Positions 7,619-15,388 of a DNA stretch of 64,000 nucleotides are shown in pieces. The position numbers were made by a program, and so were the translations under genes. Source of the DNA: Xenophilus sp. Marseille-Q4582 (GTDB lineage: Bacteria > Pseudomonadota > Gammaproteobacteria > Burkholderiales > Burkholderiaceae_C); the NCBI RefSeq assembly GCF_916700565.1, contig NZ_CAKAKO010000007.1:1-64000 (forward strand). The letters run 5' to 3'. Below the pieces are notes generated by a model. That model had not been told where the DNA came from. It saw only the letters and a program-made list of their open reading frames with translations, and did not search any database. Each line of letters begins with the position of its first letter. Positions within the stretch are counted from its first letter, which is position 1.

Positions 7619-8473
7619 ATGCTCCACGGCTACATCCCGCCCCACCGCTTCCTGCCCTACCTGAGCTGGACCGAGATCGACGCGCTGCCCGACCGCGAGA
7701 ACACGGTGATCGTGCTGCCCTGCGGCGCCATCGAGCAGCACGGCCCGCACCTGCCCTGCTCGGTGGACAGCGTGATCGCCTCCGGCGTGATGGGCGAAGC
7801 CCTGCGCAAGCTGCCGGCCGACGTGCGCGCCTTCGCGCTGCCGCCCATCACCTACGGCAAGTCCGAGGAGCATCTGCACTTCCCCGGCACCCTGACGCTG
7901 ACCGGCACCACGCTGCTGTCCACCGTGATCGAGATCGGCGAATCGGTCTACCGCTCGGGCTTTCGCAAGCTGCTGTTCGCCAACGGCCACGGCGGCCAGC
8001 CGCAGGTGCTGGAGATGGCGGCACGCGAGCTGCGCCTGCGCCACGGCGACTTCGTGGTGGTGCCGCACGGCGTGTCGCGCCTGCCCAGTGCCGCCAGCAA
8101 GCAGGTGAGCGAGCAGGAGAAGAAGCTGGCCATGCACGCGGGCCACTCCGAAACCGCGCTGATGCTGGCCCTGGCGCCCGAAACGGTGCGCATGGACCGC
8201 GCTGCCGCCAACTTCCCGCCGCCCTTCCCCATCCCGCTGCTGTCGCCCGATGGCCGCCCGGCCTGCGCCTGGACGGCGCGCGACTTCGGCCCCTCGGGCG
8301 TGATCGGCGACCCGACCTCGGCCACGCGCGAACAGGGCCTGGCCATCCTGGACACGCTGAGCGACAGCTGGGCGCAGGCGCTGACCGAGCTGTACCAGCT
8401 GCGCTGGCTGGTGCGCGAGGAAGCGACCTGGGAGCGCGGTCAGTACACGGGCCACATCGAGTCGGTGCGCTGA
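7619..8473 (+). CDS. creatininase-family amidohydrolase
   Basis: A 284-aa creatininase-fold metal hydrolase. Motifs: PCGAIEQHGPHLP (metal Glu/His), DSVIASG, FANGHGGQPQVLE (NGHGG loop) and MHAGHSETAL (metal His/Glu). Family members open small amide rings or deformylate: creatinine amidohydrolase, MftE, ArfB. It lies 18 bp after amidohydrolase B, in the same operon. Its pairing with two deaminase-like ring hydrolases is what points to a cyclic N-compound such as creatinine or a pyrimidine. It could instead be a formamide hydrolase; the exact reaction cannot be read. Confidence 0.87.
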   Translation: MLHGYIPPHRFLPYLSWTEIDALPDRENTVIVLPCGAIEQHGPHLPCSVDSVIASGVMGEALRKLPADVRAFALPPITYGKSEEHLHFPGTLTLTGTTLLSTVIEIGESVYRSGFRKLLFANGHGGQPQVLEMAARELRLRHGDFVVVPHGVSRLPSAASKQVSEQEKKLAMHAGHSETALMLALAPETVRMDRAAANFPPPFPIPLLSPDGRPACAWTARDFGPSGVIGDPTSATREQGLAILDTLSDSWAQALTELYQLRWLVREEATWERGQYTGHIESVR

Positions 8474-8554
8474 AGCCGCGCCCGCCCGCTCCCACCCTGC
8501 ATGCCCCAGGACGGCGCGGTCTGCCTCTTGCTAGCGCCCACCCTGAGCCGCCGT

Positions 8555-8568
8555 CCCCCCCCCTTTTT
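8555..8568 (+). repeat. C9T5 homopolymer run before the binding protein B gene
   Basis: Nine C followed by five T lie in the 139-bp gap between the creatininase and binding protein B, 45 bp before the latter's start. Such runs slip during replication and could vary leader length. There is no evidence of phase variation here. Confidence 0.5.
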
Positions 8569-8612
8569 CCTCTCCCTGCACTGATTTGTCTGACCTCTCC
8601 AGGAGCCCTGCC

Positions 8613-9614
8613 TTGAACACTCGCCTCACCCGCCTCGCTTCCCGTGCCGCCCTGGCACTGGGTGTCTCCGTCCTGGGCCTTGCCGCCGGCGGCGCCCACG
8701 CGCAGGAGAAGTTCACCTACATGACCAACTGGTACGCGCAGGCCGAGCACGGCGGCTTCTACCAGGCCGTGGCCACCGGCATCTACAAGAAGTACGGCCT
8801 GGACGTGACCGTCAAGATGGGCGGCCCGCAGGTCAACATCCTGCAGATCATGGCGGCCGGCCAGGCCGACTGCATCATGGGCTCCAGCGACCTGCAGATG
8901 ATGATCGCGCGCAGCGGCGGCCTGCCGGTGGTCACCGTGGCCGCGATGTTCCAGAAGGACCCGCAGGTGCTGATCGCGCACGAGGACGTGAAGAGCCTGG
9001 CCGACATGAAGGGCAAGACGATCCTCATCGCGCCCGCGGCCCAGCGCGGCTACTACGCCTGGCTCAAGACCAAGTTCGGCTTCACCGACGCGCAGACCCG
9101 CCCCTACACCTTCAACATCCAGCCCTTCGTGGCCGACAAGAACGTGGTGCAGCAGGGCTACCTGACCTCCGAGCCCTTCGCCATCCAGAAGGCCGGCGTG
9201 AAGGCCAACACCTTCCTGCTGGCCGACAACGGCTACCCCTCCTACGCGACCACCGTCTCGTGCATGGACAAGACGGTGAAGGAGCGCAGCAAGGCCGTGG
9301 AAGCCTTCGTCAAGGGCACGGCCGAGGGCTGGAAGTCCTACCTGGCCGACCCGGCGCCGGCCAATGCGCTGATCAAGAAGGACAACCCCAACATGACCGA
9401 TGAGCAGCTCGCACACAGCGTGGCCAAGCTCAAGGAGATGGGGATCGTGGCGAGCGGCGACGCCCTCACCCAGGGCATCGGGATCATGCAGGAGGCGCGC
9501 GTGAAGCAGAACTACGACTTCGCCGTGTCCGCCGGCCTGATCGAGGCCGCCAAGGTGGACCTGAAGCAGGCCTTCGACCTGCGCTTCATCCAGGCCGCCA
9601 AGGTCCTGCCCTGA
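8613..9614 (+). CDS. NMT1/THI5-like ABC substrate-binding protein B
   Basis: A 333-aa periplasmic binding protein. The start is a TTG at 8613 chosen for the AGGAG at 8601-8605 seven bases upstream; it gives a clean Sec signal peptide (MNTRLTRLASRAALALGVSV) cleaved near AHA-QEKF at about residue 30. The frame also opens at a TTG at 8586, but that start lacks a Shine-Dalgarno. The mature protein has NWYAQAEHGGFYQAVATGIY and GGPQVNILQIMAAG, closely matching binding protein A. It is followed by the ATPase and permease, so it is the dedicated receptor of this importer. The ligand is probably a small heterocycle or carboxylate. Confidence 0.9.
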   Translation: MNTRLTRLASRAALALGVSVLGLAAGGAHAQEKFTYMTNWYAQAEHGGFYQAVATGIYKKYGLDVTVKMGGPQVNILQIMAAGQADCIMGSSDLQMMIARSGGLPVVTVAAMFQKDPQVLIAHEDVKSLADMKGKTILIAPAAQRGYYAWLKTKFGFTDAQTRPYTFNIQPFVADKNVVQQGYLTSEPFAIQKAGVKANTFLLADNGYPSYATTVSCMDKTVKERSKAVEAFVKGTAEGWKSYLADPAPANALIKKDNPNMTDEQLAHSVAKLKEMGIVASGDALTQGIGIMQEARVKQNYDFAVSAGLIEAAKVDLKQAFDLRFIQAAKVLP

Positions 9615-9654
9615 GCGGGCGCACCGATCCCGCCAGACGCCAAGAGAGGCAGCC

Positions 9655-10467
9655 ATGAGCGATCACTCCCCCGTGCCAGCCATCGAGGTGCTGTCGGCGC
9701 AGAAGACCTACCCCAACGGGACGGTCGCCCTGCAGCCGGTTCAGCTCACGATCCAGGAAGGCGAGTTCGTGACCCTGCTGGGCCCGTCGGGCTGCGGCAA
9801 GAGCACGCTGTTGAAGATGGTCGCCGGCCTGCTGGAGCCTTCCGACGGGCGCCTGCTGCTGTGGCGCAAGCCGGTGCAGGCGGCGCTGGACGCGGACGCC
9901 GAGGCGAAAAAGATGGCCTTCGTCTTCCAGTCCCCCACGCTCATGCCCTGGGCCAGTGTGCAGACCAACGTGCGCCTGCCGCTGGACCTGGCCGGCGTGC
10001 CCCGCGCCGAGGCCGACGCCCGCGTGGCCGAGGCGCTGGAACTGGTGGGCCTGTCGAAGTTCGCCAAGGCGCTGCCGCGCGCCCTGTCGGGCGGCATGCA
10101 GATGCGCGTGTCCATCGCGCGCGGTCTGGTCGTGCAGCCCAACCTGCTGCTCATGGACGAGCCCTTCGGCGCGCTGGACGAGATCACGCGCCACAAGCTG
10201 GACGCCGACCTGCTCGAACTCTGGCGCAAGAAGAAGCTCACCGTGGTCTTCGTCACCCATTCGATCCACGAGGCGGTCTTCCTGTCCAGCCGCGTGGTCA
10301 TGATGGCCGCGCGGCCCGGCCGCATCGTCGAAGAGGTGCACATCGACGTGCCCTACCCGCGCAGCGCGGAGTTCATGGTCTCCAGCGAATTCCAGCACTA
10401 CGCCAAACACCTGCAGCGCAGCCTGCTGGCGGCCAGCCAGCACACCGAAGAGGAGTCCGCGACATGA
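9655..10467 (+). CDS. NitT/TauT-type ABC transporter ATPase
   Basis: A 270-aa ATP-binding subunit that powers import for the adjacent binding protein and permease. Walker A GPSGCGKST lies at residues 43-51, a Q-loop at FQSPTLMPW, the signature LSGGMQMRVSIARGL, Walker B LLLMDEPFGALDE and the H-loop VTHSIHEA. This is the SsuB/TauB/NrtD layout. An AGAGAGG sequence precedes the ATG. It ends in an ATGA overlap with the permease gene, so the two are co-translated. It is the only importer ATPase in the locus. Confidence 0.95.
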   Translation: MSDHSPVPAIEVLSAQKTYPNGTVALQPVQLTIQEGEFVTLLGPSGCGKSTLLKMVAGLLEPSDGRLLLWRKPVQAALDADAEAKKMAFVFQSPTLMPWASVQTNVRLPLDLAGVPRAEADARVAEALELVGLSKFAKALPRALSGGMQMRVSIARGLVVQPNLLLMDEPFGALDEITRHKLDADLLELWRKKKLTVVFVTHSIHEAVFLSSRVVMMAARPGRIVEEVHIDVPYPRSAEFMVSSEFQHYAKHLQRSLLAASQHTEEESAT

Positions 10468-11399
10468 GCATCACCTGGAATGCCGCGCCGGCCCCCGCGC
10501 CGGCGTCGACGTCTGCCGCCACGGCCGCCGTGGCCCCACCCGCCATGCCCGCTACGCCCGCGGTCGCAGCGCCCGTCGCCCCGCTGCCGCCGGCCGTGGC
10601 ACCCGCCCGCGTGCCGCTGCTGGCCCAGCCGCGCGTGCAGCGCGTGCTGCTGCCGGTGGGGGTCGGCCTGGTGCTGCTCGGCGCCTGGCAGGCGCTGGTG
10701 GTGGGCCTGGAGCTGCCCCCCTACCTGGTGCCCTCGCCGGGCCTGATGATGCAGACGCTGATCACCGACGCCGGCATGCTGGGCATGGCCCTGCTGGTGA
10801 CGCTGAAGATCACGGTGCTGTCCTTCCTCGTCGCCACGTTGCTGGGCGTGCTGATCTCCTTCGTGTTCGTGCAGAGCCGGCTGATCGAGACCGCGCTCTT
10901 CCCCTACGCGGTGCTGCTGCAGGTCACGCCCATCGTGGCCATCGCGCCGCTGATCATCATCTGGGTGAAGGACCCGACGGCTTCGCTGGTGCTGTGCGCC
11001 ACGCTGGTGGCGCTATTCCCCATCATCAGCAACACCACGCTGGGGCTGCGCAGCGTCGACCCCGACCTGCAGGCCTACTTCAAGATGAACCGCGCCACGC
11101 GCCTGCAGACGCTGGTGCGGCTGCGCGTGCCGAGCGCGCTGCCCTACTTCTTCGGCGGCCTGCGCATCTCCAGCGGCCTGGCGCTGATCGGCGCCGTGGT
11201 GGCGGAATTCGTGGCCGGCACCGGCGGCAGCGCCACCGGCTTGGCCTACCAGATCCTGATGGCCGGCTACCAGCTCAACATTCCGCGCATGTTCGCGGCC
11301 CTGCTGCTGATCTCGCTCACCGGCGTGGGCCTGTTCGTGCTGATGGCCTGGGCCACGCGCGCGGCCCTGGGCTCCTGGCACGCCAGTGAGATGGAGTAA
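10464..11399 (+). CDS. NitT/TauT-type ABC transporter permease
   Basis: A 311-aa membrane subunit. The first 55 residues are an unusual Ala/Pro-rich cytoplasmic extension. About six transmembrane helices follow (VLLPVGVGLVLLGAWQALVV first). The EAA loop that contacts the ATPase is visible around residues 215-240 (NRATRLQTLVRLRVPSALPY). The ATG overlaps the ATPase stop by four bases. The homologues SsuC/TauC usually lack such a long N-terminal extension; whether it is translated or an internal start is used is uncertain. It probably serves both binding proteins A and B. Confidence 0.92.
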   Translation: MSITWNAAPAPAPASTSAATAAVAPPAMPATPAVAAPVAPLPPAVAPARVPLLAQPRVQRVLLPVGVGLVLLGAWQALVVGLELPPYLVPSPGLMMQTLITDAGMLGMALLVTLKITVLSFLVATLLGVLISFVFVQSRLIETALFPYAVLLQVTPIVAIAPLIIIWVKDPTASLVLCATLVALFPIISNTTLGLRSVDPDLQAYFKMNRATRLQTLVRLRVPSALPYFFGGLRISSGLALIGAVVAEFVAGTGGSATGLAYQILMAGYQLNIPRMFAALLLISLTGVGLFVLMAWATRAALGSWHASEME

Positions 11400-11401
11400 C
11401 A

Positions 11402-11520
11402 CCCCCCAGGCCGCTTCGCGGCTCCCCCCTCTCTCGCCTTCGGCGGGAGGGGGGCGCACCCAGAGGCCTGGCAGAGCCAGTTCCTCGGGTGCCCTGGGGG
11501 CTTCGCTGCGCTCGCCGGCT
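11402..11520 (+). repeat. dispersed intergenic repeat, copy 1
   Basis: The gap between the permease and FAD oxidase B is filled by a GC-rich repeat with internal hairpins (GCCGC-TTC-GCGGC; CGCC-TTC-GGCG inside a C/G-run stem). It ends in GTGCCCTGGGGGCTTCGCTG. A near-identical inverted copy is at 63467-63564 and a partial copy at 30711-30770. It may terminate or attenuate transcription between the transporter and oxidase genes. Confidence 0.75.
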
Positions 11521-11572
11521 TGGATTGCCTGCTTCGGCGCGCCGCGCCATGCTTGACTGAGAGATAACGACC

Positions 11573-12937
11573 GTGAACGCACCCGTTTCCCCCATCGAAC
11601 AGCTGCAGCTGGGCCTGCCCGAGCTGGACTGGATCACCGACCCGAACCGCATCCAGCGGCTGTCGCAGGACTTCTCCTGGTTCAGCCCGGTCCTCACGCG
11701 CCAGCTGGAAGGCAAGGTGGCCGAGGCCGTGGTGCGCCCGCGCACCGAAGCACAGATCCGCCAGCTGGTCAGCGCCTGCGTGCGGCTGAAGCTGCCGCTT
11801 ACCGTCCGCGGCAGCGGCACCGGCAACTACGGCCAGACCACACCGCTGGCCGGCGGCGTGGTGATGGACATGACCAGCTTCAACGAACTGCTGTGGCTGC
11901 GCCCCGGCCTGGCGCGCGCGCAGGCCGGCATCCGCCTCAACGAGATCGAGAAGGCCGCGCAGGCCGAAGGGCAGGAGCTGCGCTGCATGCCCTCCACCTA
12001 CCGCAGCGCCACGCTGGGCGGCCTGTTCGGCGGCGGCTTCGGCGGCGTGGGCTCCATCAACTACGGTCCGCTGGCTGCCGCCGGCAACGTGGTGGGCATC
12101 AAGGCCATGACCATCGAGGCCGAGCCGCAGGTGATCGAGCTGCGCGGCGCCGAGGCCCTGCGTCTGCACCACCTGTGGGGCACCAACGGCCTGGTGCTGG
12201 AGCTGGAGATCGGCCTGGCGCCGGCCCGCCCCTGGCTGGAAACGCTGGCCGTGTTCACCGACTTCGACGCCGCCCTGGCCTTCGGCGACCAGCTCGCGCG
12301 CGCGCCGGGCATCGAGAAGCGCGAGGTCGCCTTCCTCGCCAGCCCCGTGCCCGACTACCTGACCCAGCTGGGCGACTACCTGCCCAAGGGCTGCCACGCC
12401 GTGCTCTCGCTGGTGTCCGAAGCGGGCGAAGAGGCGCTCAACGAACTGGTGGCCGCCCACGGCGGCACGGTGAGCTATCGCCGCACCGCCGCAGAAGTGA
12501 CCCGGAGCCACAAGACGCTGATGGAGTACACGTGGAACCACACCACGCTGCACGCCCTGAAGGTGGACAAGAGCCTCACCTACCTCCAGACCAGCTTCAC
12601 GCCCGGCGAGTACGTGAAACAGATCACCGAGCTGAGCCAGCGCTATGCCGGCGAGGTCTTCATGCATGCCGAGTTCCTGCGCAACCTGGATGGGCAGATC
12701 AACTGCAGCGCGCTGCAGATCGTGCGCTTCACCACCGAGGAGCGGCTGCAGCAGATCATCGACGAGCACCGCGCCTATGGCGTGCGCATCAACAACCCGC
12801 ACACCTTCATCGTCGAGGACGGCAAGGCCGGGGGCGACCTGCCCGAAGAAGTGCTGGCGATGAAGGCGCGCTTCGACCCATTCGGCCTGCTCAACCCGGG
12901 CAAGCTGCGCGGCTGGCCGGTGGCCGCGGCCGCATGA
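11573..12937 (+). CDS. FAD-linked oxidase B (GlcD/PCMH type)
   Basis: A 454-aa paralogue of FAD oxidase A. PCMH FAD-binding motifs GSGTGNYGQTTPLAGG and TLGGLFGGGFGGVGS occupy the N-terminal half; the C-terminus FDPFGLLNPGKLRGW matches the oxidase C-terminal signature. The start is a GTG at 11573 with GAGAGA upstream. It is separated from the permease by the dispersed repeat but shares its strand, and its stop overlaps the RidA start. It probably oxidises a product of the ring-opening reactions, passing electrons to a carrier or O2; this is inferred. Confidence 0.85.
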   Translation: MNAPVSPIEQLQLGLPELDWITDPNRIQRLSQDFSWFSPVLTRQLEGKVAEAVVRPRTEAQIRQLVSACVRLKLPLTVRGSGTGNYGQTTPLAGGVVMDMTSFNELLWLRPGLARAQAGIRLNEIEKAAQAEGQELRCMPSTYRSATLGGLFGGGFGGVGSINYGPLAAAGNVVGIKAMTIEAEPQVIELRGAEALRLHHLWGTNGLVLELEIGLAPARPWLETLAVFTDFDAALAFGDQLARAPGIEKREVAFLASPVPDYLTQLGDYLPKGCHAVLSLVSEAGEEALNELVAAHGGTVSYRRTAAEVTRSHKTLMEYTWNHTTLHALKVDKSLTYLQTSFTPGEYVKQITELSQRYAGEVFMHAEFLRNLDGQINCSALQIVRFTTEERLQQIIDEHRAYGVRINNPHTFIVEDGKAGGDLPEEVLAMKARFDPFGLLNPGKLRGWPVAAAA

Positions 12938-13413
12938 CCGCCGTCGCAAGCATGGGCGCCCCCATGGCGCGCTACGCCGCGGCGCAGCGCGTGGGCGACT
13001 TCGTCTTCATGAGCGGCGTGGTGGCAGTAGACCCGGCCACGCGCCAGGCCGTGTCGCGCTACGAGCAGTTGCCCGAGGCGGCGCAGGCCGAGTTGCGCGG
13101 CCTGGGTTTTGTCACCGGCCAGATGTCGGTGGACGTGTTCGAGGCGCCCCTCGTGGCCCAGAGCTGGTTCGTGCTGGAGCGCATCCGCGCGCTGGCCGCC
13201 GAGCACGGCGGCACGATGGCCGACGTGTTCAAGCTGGTGCAGTACTTCCGCCGCCTCCCCGACTACGCGCCCTTCAACCGCGTGCGCGGCCTGTTCTACC
13301 CCGACGCGCCCCCCGTGAGCACGGTGGTCGAGGTCAACCGCTTCCTGCCCGGCGACGAAGTGCTGGTCGAGGTGGAAGCCACGATGTACCTGCCGCTCGC
13401 GGCGAAGGGCTGA
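12934..13413 (+). CDS. RidA-family (YjgF/YER057c/UK114) protein
   Basis: A 159-aa RidA-fold protein with GDFVFMSGVVAVDP at the N-terminal half and PVSTVVEVNRFLPGDEVLVE near the end. RidA deaminates reactive enamines/imines; RutC in uracil catabolism belongs to the same fold. The position of the archetypal catalytic Arg (P-A-R-S/T) reads P-P-V-S-T, so the RidA deaminase arginine is missing, as in the Rid4-7 type subfamilies. Its ATG overlaps the oxidase B stop (ATGA). It would act on an unstable intermediate made by the oxidase; the reaction is unknown. Confidence 0.85.
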   Translation: MTAVASMGAPMARYAAAQRVGDFVFMSGVVAVDPATRQAVSRYEQLPEAAQAELRGLGFVTGQMSVDVFEAPLVAQSWFVLERIRALAAEHGGTMADVFKLVQYFRRLPDYAPFNRVRGLFYPDAPPVSTVVEVNRFLPGDEVLVEVEATMYLPLAAKG

Positions 13414-13520
13414 ACCGCCCGACGGCCCGGCGCACGCGCGAGCCGCGGGCACCACGGCGGCCAGCGCACCGCGCCATGGTGCGGCTTTCCGGTCCGCGCC
13501 GCGCGCGGCGAACGGCAGGC

Positions 13521-13542
13521 CTGTCATCTTCCGGGATGACAG
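13521..13542. terminator. 8-bp stem hairpin after the ridA-like gene
   Basis: CTGTCATC, a 6-nt TTCCGG loop, then GATGACAG. It lies 107 bp beyond the ridA-like stop and about 100 bp before the tannase-family gene. It has no U-run, so it may be a weak terminator or an operator. Confidence 0.35.
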
Positions 13543-13574
13543 AGCGCATCGCCACATGCTCCTACGCTACGGCC

Positions 13575-13614
13575 CGGTTCCCACAGGCTCGGCAGAGCCG
13601 GCGCGGGAACCGGA
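13575..13614 (+). promoter_or_regulatory. nested stem-loop in the tannase-family leader
   Basis: CCGGTTCCC (13575-13583) pairs with GGGAACCGG (13606-13614), and GGCTC-GGCA-GAGCC forms an inner hairpin. This 40-nt structure ends 27 bases before the ATG of the lipoprotein gene and just before its GAGAGGAG ribosome-binding site. It could modulate translation or mRNA stability. It matches no riboswitch I know. Confidence 0.4.
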
Positions 13615-13640
13615 CCCCACGCGAGAGGAGACACGACGTG

Positions 13641-15320
13641 ATGAAGATGATGCGCCCTGCCGCGCCTGTTCCTGCCCTGCTGCTGGCTTTGCTGGCCGGT
13701 TGCGGTGGCGGAAGCGGCCCTTCCTTCCCCCTGCTGGGCGCGCTGCCCACCGAGCCCGCCACGCCTTCGCCCGAAGCGCGCTGCACCAGCCTGGCCGCCC
13801 AGGCCGGCCTCGCGGGCACCACGCTCAAGACCCGCTACGTGCCCGCGGGCACGCGCCGGCCCGGCGGCGCCGCCAGCGGCGACTTCCTGGGCAGCCACTG
13901 CGTGGTCACGGGCAGCATCGATCCGCGCACCGGCGTGGACGGCAAGCCCTACGCCATCGGCTTCGAGCTGAGCCTGCCGGACGACTGGAACGGCCGCTTC
14001 CTGTACCTGGGCGGCGGCGGCAACGATGGCACGCTGCGCGACACCTCGCTGTCGTCCAGCATCTCCATCGGCACGCCCTCGCCGCTGGGCCAGGGCTATG
14101 CAGTGGTGTCGACCAACGCGGGCCACGAAGGCACGAGCGCCAGCTTCGGCGCCGACCCGCAGGCGCGCATCGACCATGCCTACCACGCGCATGACAAGAC
14201 GGCGCAGGCCGCCAAGGCGCTGATCGACTGGCGCTACGGCCGCAAGCCCGACTACTCGTACTTCTCGGGCTGCTCGGGCGGCGGACGCCAGGGCATGATG
14301 TTCTCGCAGCGCTTCCCCGACTACTTCGACGGCATCACGGCCGGCGCGCCGGCCATGCGCGTGTCCAGCGGCGCCACCGTCGCCGCCATGTGGAACAACC
14401 GCAAGCTGACCGACATCGCGCCGGCCGGCGCCGACGGCAAGCCGGTGCTGTCGCAGGCCTTCAGCAACGGCGACCTGAACCTGGTGGCCGACGGCGTGCT
14501 CAAGGCCTGCGACGCGGCCGACGGTGCCGTCGACGGCCTGGTGCAGAACACCAAGGCCTGCCGCTTCGACCCCGCCGTTTTGCAGTGCAGCGGGGCGAAG
14601 AACGACCAGTGCCTCACGCCCGCCCAGGTCGGCGCGCTGAAGGACGTGTTCGGCGGCCCCAAGAACTCGGCCGGCCAGCCGCTTTACGTGACACAGCCCT
14701 GGGACCCGGGCCTGCGCGACGCCGGCTGGCGCAACTGGACGCTGGGCACCTCGACCACCGGCACGCCCAACTCGCGCTACAACGTGCTGATGGTGGATGC
14801 GCTGGTCAACGAGTTCTTCACGCCGCCCGACCCGGACTTCGACCCGCTGGCCTTCAACTTCGACACCGACCCCGCGCGCATGGAGGCCTTCTCGGCCGTG
14901 TACGACACCTACCGCGACGACAAGCTCACGGCGTACCAGGCGCGCGGCGGCAAGCTGCTGTTCATCCACGGCATGGCCGACCCGATCTTCTCGGCCGACG
15001 AGGTGGTGGAGTACTACGAACGCCTGGCCGCCCATCACGGCGGCATCGCGGCCACCCAGGATTTCGCCCGCACCTTCCTCGTGCCCGGCATGGCGCACTG
15101 CTCGGGCGGCCCGGCCACCGACACCTTCGACTCGCTGCAGGCGATGGTGGACTGGGTGGAAAAGGGCATCGCGCCCGACACCATCGCCGCGCGCGCCAGT
15201 GCCACGAACGCCTACTTCCCGAACCGCACGCGCCCGCTGTGCCCCTACCCGAAGTTCGCGAAGTACAAGGGCACGGGCAGCCTCGAGGACGCGGCCAACT
15301 TCAGCTGCGAGGCGTCGTGA
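13641..15320 (+). CDS. tannase/feruloyl-esterase-family lipoprotein
   Basis: A 559-aa secreted serine hydrolase of the tannase family, which cleaves aromatic esters (tannins, feruloyl esters, MHET). A lipoprotein signal MKMMRPAAPVPALLLALLAG precedes Cys in the lipobox. The family's CS-D-HC triad is present: GCSGGGRQG with Cys211-Ser212, GMADPIFS with Asp447, and MAHCSGG with His486-Cys487, the two cysteines normally forming a disulfide beside the active site. The ATG at 13641 is chosen; a GTG at 13638 is better spaced from AGGAG (13626-13630) and is equally possible. No transporter or aromatic genes adjoin it, so the substrate is open. Confidence 0.87.
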   Translation: MKMMRPAAPVPALLLALLAGCGGGSGPSFPLLGALPTEPATPSPEARCTSLAAQAGLAGTTLKTRYVPAGTRRPGGAASGDFLGSHCVVTGSIDPRTGVDGKPYAIGFELSLPDDWNGRFLYLGGGGNDGTLRDTSLSSSISIGTPSPLGQGYAVVSTNAGHEGTSASFGADPQARIDHAYHAHDKTAQAAKALIDWRYGRKPDYSYFSGCSGGGRQGMMFSQRFPDYFDGITAGAPAMRVSSGATVAAMWNNRKLTDIAPAGADGKPVLSQAFSNGDLNLVADGVLKACDAADGAVDGLVQNTKACRFDPAVLQCSGAKNDQCLTPAQVGALKDVFGGPKNSAGQPLYVTQPWDPGLRDAGWRNWTLGTSTTGTPNSRYNVLMVDALVNEFFTPPDPDFDPLAFNFDTDPARMEAFSAVYDTYRDDKLTAYQARGGKLLFIHGMADPIFSADEVVEYYERLAAHHGGIAATQDFARTFLVPGMAHCSGGPATDTFDSLQAMVDWVEKGIAPDTIAARASATNAYFPNRTRPLCPYPKFAKYKGTGSLEDAANFSCEAS

Positions 15321-15388
15321 GCGCTTGAGTGGCCACGCGCCCTGGCCCTGCGAGGGCGGCGGCACGTGAGACGCGGCCCGGCGGCGAT

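Noticed and set aside
6158-8455. A 765-aa minus-strand open frame opposite the right-arm hydrolases
   Set aside because: It is low-complexity Gly/Arg/His sequence with no motif, antisense to amidohydrolase B and the creatininase.
7619-8473. Naming the creatininase-family protein creatinine amidohydrolase outright
   Set aside because: The family includes deformylases and redox-cofactor processing enzymes, and creatinase and sarcosine oxidase genes are not present.
8555-8568. Phase variation by the C9T5 run
   Set aside because: The run is outside any coding frame and no promoter spacing that would depend on it could be identified.
182-13413. Calling the locus a Rut (uracil) operon
   Set aside because: RutA, RutB, RutD, RutE, RutF and RutG are absent. 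Only the regulator and the RidA fold are shared.
13641-15320. Calling the tannase-family protein a PET-related MHETase
   Set aside because: The active-site triad is common to the whole family; substrate-specific residues cannot be judged without alignment.
13524-15365. A 613-aa minus-strand frame opposite the tannase-family gene
   Set aside because: It shows no family similarity, while the plus strand has a full active site and lipobox.
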